Assembly (NCBI RefSeq): GCF_014648575.1
Contig: NZ_BMRJ01000001.1
Coordinates: 1,074,316-1,138,315 of the forward strand
DNA: 64,000 bases
Reading direction: 5' to 3'
From: Agromyces mediolanus
Lineage (GTDB): Bacteria > Actinomycetota > Actinomycetes > Actinomycetales > Microbacteriaceae
Shown one piece after another: positions 18,993-27,996 of the stretch; position 1 is the stretch's first letter; every line of letters starts with the position of its first letter. The notes below the pieces were generated by a model. It saw only the letters and a program-made list of their open reading frames with translations, did no database searches and was not told the origin of the DNA. The translations under genes were made by a program, and so were the position numbers.

Positions 18993-19843
18993 GCTCCGCG
19001 CGCTCGCGCGGCTGGGCCGTGCTGCTGCTGCTCCCGGCGCTCGTCGTGGTGCTCGTCTTCTTCGTGTACCCCGTGTTCGCGCTCTCGGCCCGGAGCTTCC
19101 TGGAGCCCACGCCGGGCTTCAGTCAGTACGTCGATCTCGTCACGAACGAGACGACCGTGACGATCCTCGTGCGCACCCTCGTCGTGGCCCTGCTCGTGAC
19201 CGTCGTCACGCTCCTGCTCGCGTACCCGTACGCCTACTTGATGAGCCTCTTCGGTCCCGGGATGCGCACCTTCCTGCTCTTCCTCGTGCTGCTGCCGTTC
19301 TGGTCGAGCCTCATGGCGCGCACCTTCGCCTGGATCGTGCTGCTGCAGCCGAGCGGGCCCGTCGCGGGTTTCCTCGGCTTCCTCGGCCTCGACGGGGTGA
19401 AGCTGCTCGGCTCGCAGCTGGGCGTCACGATCGCCATGACGCAGGTGCTGCTGCCGTTCATGGTGCTGCCGCTGTTCAACACCATGACCGGCATCGACCG
19501 GCGGCTGCTGAGCGCGGCGCACTCGATGGGCGCCTCGCGCTTCCGCGCCTTCCGCACCGTGTACCTGCCGCTGTCCGTGCCGGGCGTCGCCGCGGGCTCG
19601 GTGCTCGTCTTCATCCTGAGCCTCGGCTTCTGGGTGACGCCGCGGCTGATCGGCTCGCCGCAGCAGTCCCTCGTCGGCCAGCTGATCGAGACGAAGGTCG
19701 GCAAGCTGCTCGACTTCCCGGGCGCCGGGGCCATCTCGGTCGTGCTGCTCGTCATCACGGTCGTGCTGCTGCTCGCCGTCGGCGGCGGGGTGCGCGCGCT
19801 CGTGCCGGGCGCGAAGACGGACGGAGGCCGCGACGATGGATGA
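18989..19843 (+). CDS. ABC transporter permease, PotB-type
   Basis: A 284-residue inner-membrane protein with six helices. The EAA loop (SAAHSMGASRFRAFRTVYLPLSVPG) contacts the ATPase. It corresponds to PotB/PotH of polyamine importers. The start ATG overlaps the amidohydrolase stop; the end overlaps the second permease by 8 bp. It forms the channel with the next gene product. Confidence 0.93.
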   Translation: MSSARSRGWAVLLLLPALVVVLVFFVYPVFALSARSFLEPTPGFSQYVDLVTNETTVTILVRTLVVALLVTVVTLLLAYPYAYLMSLFGPGMRTFLLFLVLLPFWSSLMARTFAWIVLLQPSGPVAGFLGFLGLDGVKLLGSQLGVTIAMTQVLLPFMVLPLFNTMTGIDRRLLSAAHSMGASRFRAFRTVYLPLSVPGVAAGSVLVFILSLGFWVTPRLIGSPQQSLVGQLIETKVGKLLDFPGAGAISVVLLVITVVLLLAVGGGVRALVPGAKTDGGRDDG

Positions 19844-20639
19844 GACCACCCGCGCCGGCTGGGGACTCCGCCTCTGGGCGATCCTCGTCGCCGTGCTGCT
19901 CGTCGCACCGCTGCTCGTCGTCGTGCCGATCTCCTTCGCGGAGAAGCGGAGCTTCAAGTTCCCGCCCGACGGGCTCTCCGTCGACTGGTACGTGAACCTG
20001 TTCACCGACCAGCGCTGGACCTCCGCGATCGGCACCTCGATCCTCGTCGGCGTGCTCGTCACCCTGATCTGCACCGTGCTCGGCACGGCGGCGGCCCTCG
20101 GCATCCACCGCCTCGGCGGCCGCGTCGCCGCCCTCGTGACGGGTGTGCTCGTCGCGCCGATGATCGTGCCGGGCATCGTCTCGGCGGTCGCGATCTACTC
20201 GGTGTACCTGCGCTGGCAGCTCACGGGCAATCTGCTCGGCTTCCTGCTGGCGCACACGGTGCTCGCGATCCCCTTCGTCATCGTGACGGTGACGTCGAGC
20301 CTCAGCACCACCGATCCGATGCTCGAGCGCGCCGCGGCGAGCCTCGGCGCGGGCCCGTGGCGCACCTTCGTCAGGGTCACGCTGCCGGCGATCGCGCCGG
20401 GCGTGGGCGCAGGCGCGCTGTTCGCCTTCGTGACCTCCTTCGACGAGGTCGTCGCGGCGAGCTTCCTGCAGTCGCCCGCCATCCGCACCCTGCCGATCGA
20501 GATGTTCGTCAGCGTCACGAACGAGGTCGACCCCACGATCGCGGCCGTCTCCACCGTCATCCTCGCCCTCACCACGGCGATCGTCCTCCTGCCGGCCTTC
20601 ACCCGCCGGCGCCCCAGCCAGAAAGCGAGCAGCTCATGA
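19836..20639 (+). CDS. ABC transporter permease, PotC-type
   Basis: A 267-residue membrane protein with six helices and an EAA loop (ERAAASLGAGPWRTFVRVTLPAIAPG). PotC/PotI-type proteins share the FVTSFDEVVAASFL segment seen near residue 200. It pairs with the preceding permease and overlaps the ATPase gene by 4 bp (ATGA), so the transporter genes are translationally linked. Confidence 0.93.
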   Translation: MDETTRAGWGLRLWAILVAVLLVAPLLVVVPISFAEKRSFKFPPDGLSVDWYVNLFTDQRWTSAIGTSILVGVLVTLICTVLGTAAALGIHRLGGRVAALVTGVLVAPMIVPGIVSAVAIYSVYLRWQLTGNLLGFLLAHTVLAIPFVIVTVTSSLSTTDPMLERAAASLGAGPWRTFVRVTLPAIAPGVGAGALFAFVTSFDEVVAASFLQSPAIRTLPIEMFVSVTNEVDPTIAAVSTVILALTTAIVLLPAFTRRRPSQKASSS

Positions 20640-21832
20640 CCGACCGCAGCGCCACGGCCGCGCAGCCGGCCCCCACCACGCGCACCGGCGGGGTGCGCCT
20701 CGACCGGGTCACGAAGCGGTTCCGCTCGGGCACGATCGGCGTCGACGACGTCTCGCTCACCGTCGAGCCCGGCGAGTTCGTCACCTTCCTCGGCCCGAGC
20801 GGCTCAGGCAAGACGACGACGCTGAACACGATCGCGGGCTTCGCGAAGCCCAGCTCGGGCCGGATCGAGATCGCCGGCGCCGACGTCACCGCGCTGCCGC
20901 CGAGCAAGCGCAACCTCGGCGTCGTGTTCCAGAACTACGCGCTGTTCCCGCACATGACGGTGCGCGAGAACATCGCCTTCGGCCTGCACGGCCGGGGGCT
21001 CTCGAAGGCCGAGATCGGCGCGCGCATCGAGGAATCGCTCGCGATGGTGCGCCTCGACGGCCTGGGCGACCGCACGCCGAAGCAGATCTCGGGAGGCCAG
21101 CAGCAGCGCGTCGCCCTCGCCCGGGCGCTCGTCTACCGGCCGCCGGTGCTGCTCATGGACGAGCCGCTCGGCGCGCTCGACAAGGCCCTCCGCGACCGGA
21201 TGCAGGTCGAGATCAGCCGCATCCACCGGGAGGTGGGTACGACGTTCCTCTTCGTCACCCACGACCAGGGCGAGGCGCTCGGACTCTCCGACCGGATCGT
21301 GCTGTTCGACCGGGGCCGCGTGGTGCAGGTCGGCACGCCGGCGGAGCTCTACGAGCGGCCCGCCTCCCTCTTCGCCGCCGAGTTCCTGGGCGAGTCGAAC
21401 GTGTTCCGCGGCGAGCTCGCGGGCCCCGGCGCGCTGCGCTTCGGCGAGCAGACGCTGCGCTGCATGGGCGACGGCCCGGCGAGCGGCTCGGCCGCGGTCG
21501 TCGTGCGCCCCGAGCGTCTGCGCCTCGTCGGGACGGCGGATGCCTCGGGCCGCGCGGATGCCTCCGGCGGCGCCGCACGCGGCGCCATCGATCCCGCTGC
21601 ACGCGGCGCGGCGGGCGCGGAGAACCGCGTCGAGGCCCGGGTCGTGAACATCGCGTACTTCGGTGCGTTCCGCCGGGTGACCCTGCGCTACGCGGACGGC
21701 TCGAGCGGCCTGCTGCACGACGGCGTCGACGCGCCGGCCCCGATCGCGCTCGGCGATCCGGTCGTGGTCGGCTGGGACGCCGAGCACGCCGTCGTCGTGC
21801 CGGTCCCCGCCCCCGCGGAGCACGCGGCGTGA
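20636..21832 (+). CDS. ABC transporter ATP-binding protein, PotA-type
   Basis: A 398-residue ATPase. Walker [10 protein letters not shown] is at about residue 54, the signature [15 protein letters not shown], Walker [12 protein letters not shown] and the switch histidine VTHDQGEA follow. The C-terminal third is a TOBE domain, interrupted by an Ala/Gly-rich insert ([16 protein letters not shown]) of unknown meaning. It powers import through the two permeases. The last bases overlap the GTG start of the second amidohydrolase. Confidence 0.94.
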   Translation: MTDRSATAAQPAPTTRTGGVRLDRVTKRFRSGTIGVDDVSLTVEPGEFVTFLGPSGSGKTTTLNTIAGFAKPSSGRIEIAGADVTALPPSKRNLGVVFQNYALFPHMTVRENIAFGLHGRGLSKAEIGARIEESLAMVRLDGLGDRTPKQISGGQQQRVALARALVYRPPVLLMDEPLGALDKALRDRMQVEISRIHREVGTTFLFVTHDQGEALGLSDRIVLFDRGRVVQVGTPAELYERPASLFAAEFLGESNVFRGELAGPGALRFGEQTLRCMGDGPASGSAAVVVRPERLRLVGTADASGRADASGGAARGAIDPAARGAAGAENRVEARVVNIAYFGAFRRVTLRYADGSSGLLHDGVDAPAPIALGDPVVVGWDAEHAVVVPVPAPAEHAA

Positions 21833-23385
21833 GCGGCGACGCGCTCGACGAGGCATCCGTCGTCCCAGGCCCCGCCGTCGCGTACCGCGGCGCCCGCGTG
21901 CTCGTCGACGAGGAGGACGCGCCCCGTCCCGCCGAGCTGCTCGTGCGCGACGGCCGCATCGTGCGCGTCGCCGAGCCCGGCGGGATCCGCGACGCCGACG
22001 AGACGGTCGAGCTCGACGGCCTCGTCGTGCTGCCCGGCTTCGTCGACGGGCACTGCCACCTCGAGCTCACCGTGCAGGCCCTCGAGCACCACGTCCCGCT
22101 GCACGGGCACCGCAGCCTCGCCGAGATGTTCGACACGCTCGCCGCCGCGCGCCGGGCGCAGCCCGAGGGCTGGATCGTCGGCCGCGGCCCCTTCGGGCTG
22201 CAGCGCGACGTCACCGAGGGGCGGCTGCCGCACCGGGTCGAGCTCGACCGGGTGAGCCCGGCGCAGCCCATCGTCGTGCTCGCCGGCCTGCACGTCGCCT
22301 GCCTGAACACGGCGGCGATGCGCGAGCTCGGCCTCGCCGACCCGGACGCGCTGCCCGACTGGATCACCGTGCACCGCGACGCCGACGGCCCCACAGGCGT
22401 CTTCACCGAGGTGTGGGACCGGCTGCCCACGTGCACCGTCGAGGAGGCGGTGGCGGCGCTCCGCGCCCACGCCGTGCCGGTGTTCGCCCGCCAGGGCACC
22501 ACGAGCCTCAGCACGATCTCGACCTCGGCCGACGACGTGCGCGCGCTGCACCGGCTGGCGCAGTCCGGCGAGCTGCCGTTCCGGGTGCGCTGGTTCACGC
22601 ACGTGCCGCGCACCGCGAGCCTCGACGAGGTGCTCGCCTGGGGCCCCGAGTCCGGCTTCGGCGACGAGCGGCTGCGCTTCGGCGGCGTGAAGATCTTCGT
22701 CGACGGCGAGGGCGGCGACGGGCTCGGCCACGCGCGCGACGACGTCAAGTGGTCGCCGGAGGAGCTCGCGCGCTTCGTCGACCGGGCGGATGCCGCGGGG
22801 GTGCAGCTCATGATGCACGCCGTCACGCCCCGGGCCATCCGCCTCGCCTGCGACGCCGTGATCGCGGCCCGCCGCGAGCGGCCCGCGCGGGTGCGGCACC
22901 GGATCGAGCACGGCGGCGACTACGTCGACCTCGCCGAGCTGCCGCGGATCGCGGCCGCCGGGGTCGGGCTCGTCGCGACGCCGCACTTCGCGACCTCGTC
23001 CGACGCGGACCGGGACGGCTTCCAGCCGCTCGCGAGCCTCGTCGCCGCCGGCCACCGCGTGATCGGGGCGACGGACTCGACGGGCACCGTGCCCGACGCG
23101 GTCGGACCGCTCGCGAACATCGCCGGCGCGGCCGGACGCACCGGTGCCGACGGCGGGCCCTCGCCCGAGCGGATCCCGGTGCGCGACGCGGTGCGGATGT
23201 TCACGAGCTGGGCGGCCGAGGGCGTCGGCGAGGAGCGCGAGAAGGGGCGGATCGCGCCCGGCCTGCGCGCCGACCTCGTCGTGCTCGACGCCGACCCCTG
23301 CACGGTCGCGCCCGGCGGCATCGGCGGCATCGGCGTCGAGCGCACGATCGTCGGCGGCCGCACGGTCGCGGAGCGCGCCAGGTGA
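21829..23385 (+). CDS. Second YtcJ-type amidohydrolase in the transporter operon
   Basis: A 518-residue relative of the amidohydrolase at 17430. It has the HxH site (DGHCHLEL, about residue 75), GGVKIFVDGEGG and RIEHGGDY. Where the first copy and the one at 61065 have HAIGD, this one reads HAVTP, which may shift substrate choice. The start is GTG, overlapping the ATPase stop (GTGA). Co-expression with the transporter suggests the two hydrolases act on related imported compounds or on successive bonds. Confidence 0.83.
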   Translation: MSGDALDEASVVPGPAVAYRGARVLVDEEDAPRPAELLVRDGRIVRVAEPGGIRDADETVELDGLVVLPGFVDGHCHLELTVQALEHHVPLHGHRSLAEMFDTLAAARRAQPEGWIVGRGPFGLQRDVTEGRLPHRVELDRVSPAQPIVVLAGLHVACLNTAAMRELGLADPDALPDWITVHRDADGPTGVFTEVWDRLPTCTVEEAVAALRAHAVPVFARQGTTSLSTISTSADDVRALHRLAQSGELPFRVRWFTHVPRTASLDEVLAWGPESGFGDERLRFGGVKIFVDGEGGDGLGHARDDVKWSPEELARFVDRADAAGVQLMMHAVTPRAIRLACDAVIAARRERPARVRHRIEHGGDYVDLAELPRIAAAGVGLVATPHFATSSDADRDGFQPLASLVAAGHRVIGATDSTGTVPDAVGPLANIAGAAGRTGADGGPSPERIPVRDAVRMFTSWAAEGVGEEREKGRIAPGLRADLVVLDADPCTVAPGGIGGIGVERTIVGGRTVAERAR

Positions 23386-23452
23386 GCGCCCGAGCGGCCG
23401 CGCACGACACATCGTCCGGACGGCGTCCGGAAAGCCAGCAGTTGGAGGGTGG

Positions 23453-23468
23453 CGCCCCGACCGGGGCG
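23453..23468 (+). terminator. Short hairpin before the FAD oxidoreductase gene
   Basis: Inverted repeat CGCCCC-GACC-GGGGCG in the 139-bp gap between the second amidohydrolase and the FAD enzyme. Small; it may attenuate rather than end transcription. Confidence 0.35.
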
Positions 23469-23524
23469 TCCCGCATGATCGAACGGACGGCCGTCGTCGG
23501 ACGGAACGTCGCATGGAGGGAACG

Positions 23525-24898
23525 ATGACGGGCAACGGCGGAGTGTCGTGGTGGTGGCAGCAGCTGGGGCTCCCGGCGCCGCGCAAGGGACTCGACGGCG
23601 ACCTCGACGTCGACGTCGCGATCGTCGGCGGCGGGTACACCGGACTCTGGACGGCGTACTACCTGAAGACCCTCCAGCCCGACCTCCGGGTCGTCGTGCT
23701 CGAAGCGCGCTTCGCGGGCTTCGGCGCCTCCGGCCGGAACGGCGGATGGCTCACCAACTCCGTGACCGGCGGTCGCGAGCGCTACGCGAAGTCACACGGC
23801 CGCCAGGCCGCCATCGCCCAGCAGCGCGCCCTGAACGAGACGGTCGACGAGGTCGCCCGCGTCACCGAGGCTGAAGGCATCGACGCCGACCTCGTGAAGG
23901 GCGGCGAGCTCAACGTGGCGTACGCGCCCGCACAGCTGGCTCGCCTGCGGGCGTTCGCCGCGGCGGAGGCCGAGTGGCCCGGCGCCGACGTCGAGCTGCT
24001 CTCGGCCGAGGCATCCGCCGCTCGCGTGAACGTCGCCGGCACGCTCGGCGGCGTGTGGCACCCGCACTGCGCCCGCGTGCACCCGGCGAAGCTCGCCCGC
24101 GGCCTCGCCGCCGCGGTCGAGGCGCTCGGCGTGCCGATCCTCGAGCAGACGCTCGTCACCGAGATCCGGCCGGGCGAGGCCGTCACCGAGCGCGGCGTCG
24201 TGCGCGCGGGGCACGTGCTGCGCGCCACCGAGGGCTTCACGGCGAACCTGAAGGGCGAGCACCGGCGCTGGCTGCCGATGAACTCCTCGATGATCGTGAC
24301 GGACCCCATCCCCGCCGCGGTGTGGGACGAGCTCGGCTGGGCCGGCCGCGACACCCTCGGCGACTTCGCGCACGTCTACATGTACGCGCAGCGCACCGCC
24401 GACGACCGCATCGCGTTCGGCGGCCGCGGCGTGCCGTACCGCTACGGCTCGCGCGTCGACACCGACGGGGCGACGCAGGCGCAGACGATCGAGTCGCTCA
24501 CGGCGCTGCTGCGCCGCTTCTTCCCCGCCGCGGCCGAGGTGCCGATCGCGCACGGCTGGGCCGGCGTGCTCGGCGTGCCGCGCGACTGGGCCGCCACGGT
24601 GGGACTGGATGCCTCGACCGGGCTCGGCTGGGCCGGCGGCTACGTCGGCACGGGCGTCACCGCGACGAACCTCGCCGGGCGCACCCTCGCCGACCTCGTG
24701 CTGCAGCGCGACACCGAGCTCGTGCGGCTGCCCTGGGTGGGGCACCGCGCGCGCAACTGGGAGTTCGAGCCGCTCCGCTGGCTCGCGGTGCAGGGCATCT
24801 ACGGGCTCTACCGCAACGCCGACCGGGCCGAGTTCGCCGGGCGCCGCACGACGGCACCGACCGCCCGGCTCGCCGACCTCATCGCCGGCCGGCACTGA
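23525..24898 (+). CDS. FAD-dependent amine oxidoreductase, DadA/PuuB-like
   Basis: A 457-residue flavoprotein with the dinucleotide motif VAIVGGGYTGLWTAYYL near residue 35 and ASGRNGGWL shortly after, the pattern of DAO-family enzymes such as gamma-glutamylputrescine oxidase. The C-terminal FAD contact (GGYVGTGVTATNLAGRTLAD) is present. ATG 23525 lies 4 bp after GGAGGG; an ATG 12 bp upstream is possible. Its place between polyamine-type uptake genes and a cupin matches the puu-like layout of amine oxidation. It probably oxidises the free amine after deacylation (inferred). Confidence 0.83.
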   Translation: MTGNGGVSWWWQQLGLPAPRKGLDGDLDVDVAIVGGGYTGLWTAYYLKTLQPDLRVVVLEARFAGFGASGRNGGWLTNSVTGGRERYAKSHGRQAAIAQQRALNETVDEVARVTEAEGIDADLVKGGELNVAYAPAQLARLRAFAAAEAEWPGADVELLSAEASAARVNVAGTLGGVWHPHCARVHPAKLARGLAAAVEALGVPILEQTLVTEIRPGEAVTERGVVRAGHVLRATEGFTANLKGEHRRWLPMNSSMIVTDPIPAAVWDELGWAGRDTLGDFAHVYMYAQRTADDRIAFGGRGVPYRYGSRVDTDGATQAQTIESLTALLRRFFPAAAEVPIAHGWAGVLGVPRDWAATVGLDASTGLGWAGGYVGTGVTATNLAGRTLADLVLQRDTELVRLPWVGHRARNWEFEPLRWLAVQGIYGLYRNADRAEFAGRRTTAPTARLADLIAGRH

Positions 24899-24962
24899 GG
24901 CGTCCGTCCATTGCCCCGGGCGCGCTCGATCGCCCGGTGGCGCGTCCCTGAGAGGAACCAGC

Positions 24963-25313
24963 ATGACCGTCGAGTTCGTCATCCAGTCCCAGCCGCTCGC
25001 CGCCGAGCTCGGCGAGCCGGCCCCGAAGCCGACCGCCACGACGCCCGGCGTCGTCGAGGCGACGAGCCCGCTCTGGAGCGCGGGCGGCACCGAGGTCGGC
25101 TTCTGGGAGTGCTCGCCCGGCAGCTTCACCGCGCGCCGCGACGGCTACACCGAGATCTGCCAGATCCTCTCGGGCTCCGTCACCGTCGAGACGACGGGCG
25201 GGCAGCGGGCCACCATCGGCGCGGGCGACACGCTCGTGATGCCGAGCGGCTGGGAGGGCGTCTGGCACGTGCACGAGACCCTGCGGAAGACCTACATCAC
25301 GATCGACGACTGA
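24963..25313 (+). CDS. Cupin-domain protein (DUF861/EutQ-like)
   Basis: A 116-residue single-cupin protein: GFWECSPGSFTARRDGYTEICQILSGSVTV is the first cupin motif, and AGDTLVMPSGWEGVWHV the second. Such small cupins often follow gamma-glutamylputrescine or amino-acid oxidase genes, and their chemistry is mostly unknown. A ribosome site GAGAGGAAC precedes the ATG. The 3' end overlaps the convergent transporter gene by 17 bp, so antisense read-through is possible. Confidence 0.85.
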   Translation: MTVEFVIQSQPLAAELGEPAPKPTATTPGVVEATSPLWSAGGTEVGFWECSPGSFTARRDGYTEICQILSGSVTVETTGGQRATIGAGDTLVMPSGWEGVWHVHETLRKTYITIDD

Positions 25314-26286
25314 GCGGGGCGCCGCTACGCGCGGGCACGAGCCTCGGCACGAGCCGCACCAGCACGAGCAGGCACACGAGTTCGACGAGCGTCTGCGTGA
25401 CGACCGCGAGCGGCGCGATCGCGAGGCTCGTCGGCAGGGCGAGGGCGAGCGGGAGCACGACGAGCGAGTTCCTGGTGACCCCGCTGAAGACGACGGCGCG
25501 GGTGCGCGGGACGTCGAGGCGGGCCATCCGCCCCGCCAGGATGCCGACGCCCACCATGACCGCGGCGAAGCCGAGGAAGAGCGGCACGAGCCGCGCGAGC
25601 GCGACGGCCTCGGCGCCGACGGCCGCGATCTGCGAGCCGACGACGACGGCGAGCGTCAGCATCAGCAGCGGGGTCATCGCCCCCGCTGCGCCTCGCTCGA
25701 GCGCGCGGGCGACGCGGTGCCGCCGGGCGAGCGCCTGCACGAGGGCGGCGGCGAGCAGCGGCGCGACGATGATCACGAGGAACGCCTCGAGGAACGGCCG
25801 GGGGTCGAGGAGGGCGAGGGCGTCCGCGCCGGCGAACAGCCAGAGGTATGCGGGCAGCAGCACGAGCTGCAGCACCAGCAGCAGCGGGGTCGCGGCGAGG
25901 AGCCGGTCGCGCGCCCCGCCGGCCAGGCCGGTGAACACGATCACGTAGTCGACGCACGGCGTGAGCAGCACGAGCAGCACCCCGAGGAGCAGCCCCCGGT
26001 CGTCGGCGACGAGGCGCGAGAGGCCGAAGACGAGGAGCGGCACCGCGACGAAGTTCACGAGCAGCACCGTGCCGAGGAAGCGGGCGTCGCGGAGCGCGCG
26101 CCCGACCCCGTCGACCGGCACGCCCAGGAACGTCGCGAACAGCAGCAGCGCCAGCACTGGATTCGTCGCCGCGGAGAGCGCCGGCGCGACGGCCGGCGCC
26201 GCGAGCCCGGTCGCCGCGCCCAGGACGATGGCGGCGATGGCGAGCGCGAGCTGGTGCCGGTCCCACCACTCGATCGCCCGCTGCAC
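25297..26286 (-). CDS. BASS-family (bile acid:sodium symporter-like) transporter
   Basis: A 329-residue protein with about nine to ten membrane helices and the fold pattern of the bile acid:Na+ symporter / ACR3 superfamily (LLLFATFLGVP, LLTPCVDYVIVFTGLAGG, GVTRNSLVVLPLALALP). The buried Cys in TPCVDY and the TRN segment recall ACR3-type arsenite exporters, but no ars genes are nearby. It may carry an organic anion linked to the adjacent catabolic genes. It lies 31 bp after flgE on the same strand and could receive read-through from it. Confidence 0.75.
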   Translation of the reverse strand: MQRAIEWWDRHQLALAIAAIVLGAATGLAAPAVAPALSAATNPVLALLLFATFLGVPVDGVGRALRDARFLGTVLLVNFVAVPLLVFGLSRLVADDRGLLLGVLLVLLTPCVDYVIVFTGLAGGARDRLLAATPLLLVLQLVLLPAYLWLFAGADALALLDPRPFLEAFLVIIVAPLLAAALVQALARRHRVARALERGAAGAMTPLLMLTLAVVVGSQIAAVGAEAVALARLVPLFLGFAAVMVGVGILAGRMARLDVPRTRAVVFSGVTRNSLVVLPLALALPTSLAIAPLAVVTQTLVELVCLLVLVRLVPRLVPARSGAPLSRRS

Positions 26287-26317
26287 CGCTCCAGCCTAGG
26301 GAAGGAGCGCCCTCCGG

Positions 26318-27478
26318 CTAGCGCTTCAGGTTCGTCAGCTCCTGCAGCACCTCGTCGCTCGTGGTGATGATCCGGGCGTTCGCCTGGAAGCCGCGCTGCG
26401 CGATGATCAGGTTCGTGAACTCCTGCGAGAGATCGACGTTCGACATCTCCAGGTAGCCGCTCGCGAGCTTGCCGTAGCCGGGGTCGCCGGCGGCGCCGAG
26501 CTCGACGGCGCCCGAGTTCGCGGTCGCCCGGTACGAGGAGTCGCCCGCCTTCTCGAGGCCGCCCGGGTTGACGAAGGTCGCGAGGGCGATGCGTCCGACG
26601 GCCTGCGTCGCACCGTTCGAGAAGGTGCCCGTGATCGTGCCGTCCGGGCCGATCGAGTAGGCGTCGAGCGTGCCGGCGGGGCGGCCGTCCTGCCCGGCGA
26701 CCTTCAGCGTGCTGAGGTCGGCGAAGCCGGTGACCCCGGCGAGGTCGATCGTCGCGCCGGCGACGGTGACCGAGGTGATGCCCGTCGGCTGGCCGTCGAC
26801 GAAGGTCATCGCGCCGAGGTTGGTGCCGCCCGAGGCGACGTCCCAGCCGGTCGCGCTGCGCGTGAACGAGAGGGTGACGCTCGTAGCGTTTCCGGAGGCG
26901 TCGTAGACGTCGATGTCGCGGACGATCTCGGTGCCGGCCGCGGCGTCCAGCGGCAGGTTGCCGGTGAACCGCACCGAGGTGGTCGGCACGGCCGGGGCGA
27001 CGACGCCGCGGGGGAGGGTGATGTTCTGCAGCCCGGCGCCCTGGTTCACGACGCCGTTCTGCGCCATCCAGCCCTGCACGAAGCCGCCGTTCGGCGAAAC
27101 CAGGCGGCCCTGCGCGTCGAAGTCGAACGAGCCGGCCCGGGTGTACAGCGTCTCGCCACCGGCGTTGACGACGAAGAAGCCGTCGCCCGAGATCATCAGG
27201 TCGCTCGCGCGGCCGGTCGCCTGCGCGGAGCCCTGCGTGAAGTTCGTGCTGATGCCGGCGATCTGCACGCCGAGGCCGATCTGGGCGGGGTTCGTGCCGC
27301 CGATTGCGGCGCCGGGCGCGCCGCCGCCCTGGATGAGCTGCGACAGCGTGTCCTGGAACTGCGTCGCCGAGCCCTTGAACCCGGTGGTGTTGACATTGGC
27401 GATGTTGTTGCCGGTGACGTCGAGCATGGTCTGGTGGGCGCGGAGTCCGGAGATCCCGGAGAACATCGAGCGGAGCAC
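26318..27478 (-). CDS. flgE: Flagellar hook protein FlgE
   Basis: A 386-residue axial protein. The N-terminus (MFSGISGLRAHQTMLDVTGNNIANVNTTGFK) and C-terminus (YLEMSNVDLSQEFTNLIIAQRGFQANARIITTSDEVLQEL) are the paired D0 helices of hook and rod proteins. The middle (MISGDGFFVV, YTRAGSFDFDAQGRL) is the FlgE D1-D2 region. It polymerises into the hook under FlgD and FliK control. It is the last flagellar gene before the 13-kb block; flbD is its expected next neighbour in related operons. Confidence 0.96.
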   Translation of the reverse strand: MLRSMFSGISGLRAHQTMLDVTGNNIANVNTTGFKGSATQFQDTLSQLIQGGGAPGAAIGGTNPAQIGLGVQIAGISTNFTQGSAQATGRASDLMISGDGFFVVNAGGETLYTRAGSFDFDAQGRLVSPNGGFVQGWMAQNGVVNQGAGLQNITLPRGVVAPAVPTTSVRFTGNLPLDAAAGTEIVRDIDVYDASGNATSVTLSFTRSATGWDVASGGTNLGAMTFVDGQPTGITSVTVAGATIDLAGVTGFADLSTLKVAGQDGRPAGTLDAYSIGPDGTITGTFSNGATQAVGRIALATFVNPGGLEKAGDSSYRATANSGAVELGAAGDPGYGKLASGYLEMSNVDLSQEFTNLIIAQRGFQANARIITTSDEVLQELTNLKR

Positions 27479-27560
27479 GGTTGCGTCCTTTCGGTCGTGC
27501 GCTGGAGCGCGGGGTCGGTCGTGGTGGTCGGTGCGGTCGCGAGCGGATGCCGCGACGGGG

Positions 27561-27986
27561 TCAGGTGCGGACGGCGGAGAGCTTGTCGAGCGCGACGGAG
27601 ACCCCGCCGACGTCGACGGTCGGGATCGGGCCGGCGAAGGACACGGAGCCGGCGACGCCCTTCACGGTCTTGCCGTCGGCGTCGAGGTACTCCACCTCCT
27701 TGCCGATCAGGGCGGCCGCGGCGGTGCGCATCTGCAGCGAGAAGGACTCCTCCTGCCGCTTCGACAGCGCCGTCAGCTGCTCCATCGTGGCGAGCTGCGT
27801 GGTCTGCCCGATCATGGCGTTGGTGTCCATGGGCGAGCTCGGGTCCTGGTTTGCGAGCTGGGTGACGAGCAGCTTCAGGAACAGCTCGCCGTCCATCTCC
27901 TGCTTCGGCCGGCGGGTCGCCACCTGGCCGGTGTACATGCTCGCACCGGCGCTGCCGGCGGTCGCGTTCACGGAGTCGACGGTCAT
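27561..27986 (-). CDS. flgD: Hook-capping protein FlgD, short form
   Basis: A 141-residue protein. The segment MDGELFLKLLVTQLANQDPSSPMDTNAMIGQTTQLATMEQL is the FlgD N-terminal signature. A short C-terminal beta region (LIGKEVEYLDADGKTVKG) remains, but the tudor/Fn3-like domains of enterobacterial FlgD are absent, as usual in Gram-positives. It caps the growing hook. The gap to flgE is 82 bp with no clear promoter. Confidence 0.94.
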   Translation of the reverse strand: MTVDSVNATAGSAGASMYTGQVATRRPKQEMDGELFLKLLVTQLANQDPSSPMDTNAMIGQTTQLATMEQLTALSKRQEESFSLQMRTAAAALIGKEVEYLDADGKTVKGVAGSVSFAGPIPTVDVGGVSVALDKLSAVRT

Positions 27987-27996
27987 CCGGTGCCTC

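Noticed and set aside
25297-26286. Arsenite exporter ACR3
   Set aside because: The superfamily fits, but no arsR or arsC is nearby; a broader BASS-family name is safer.
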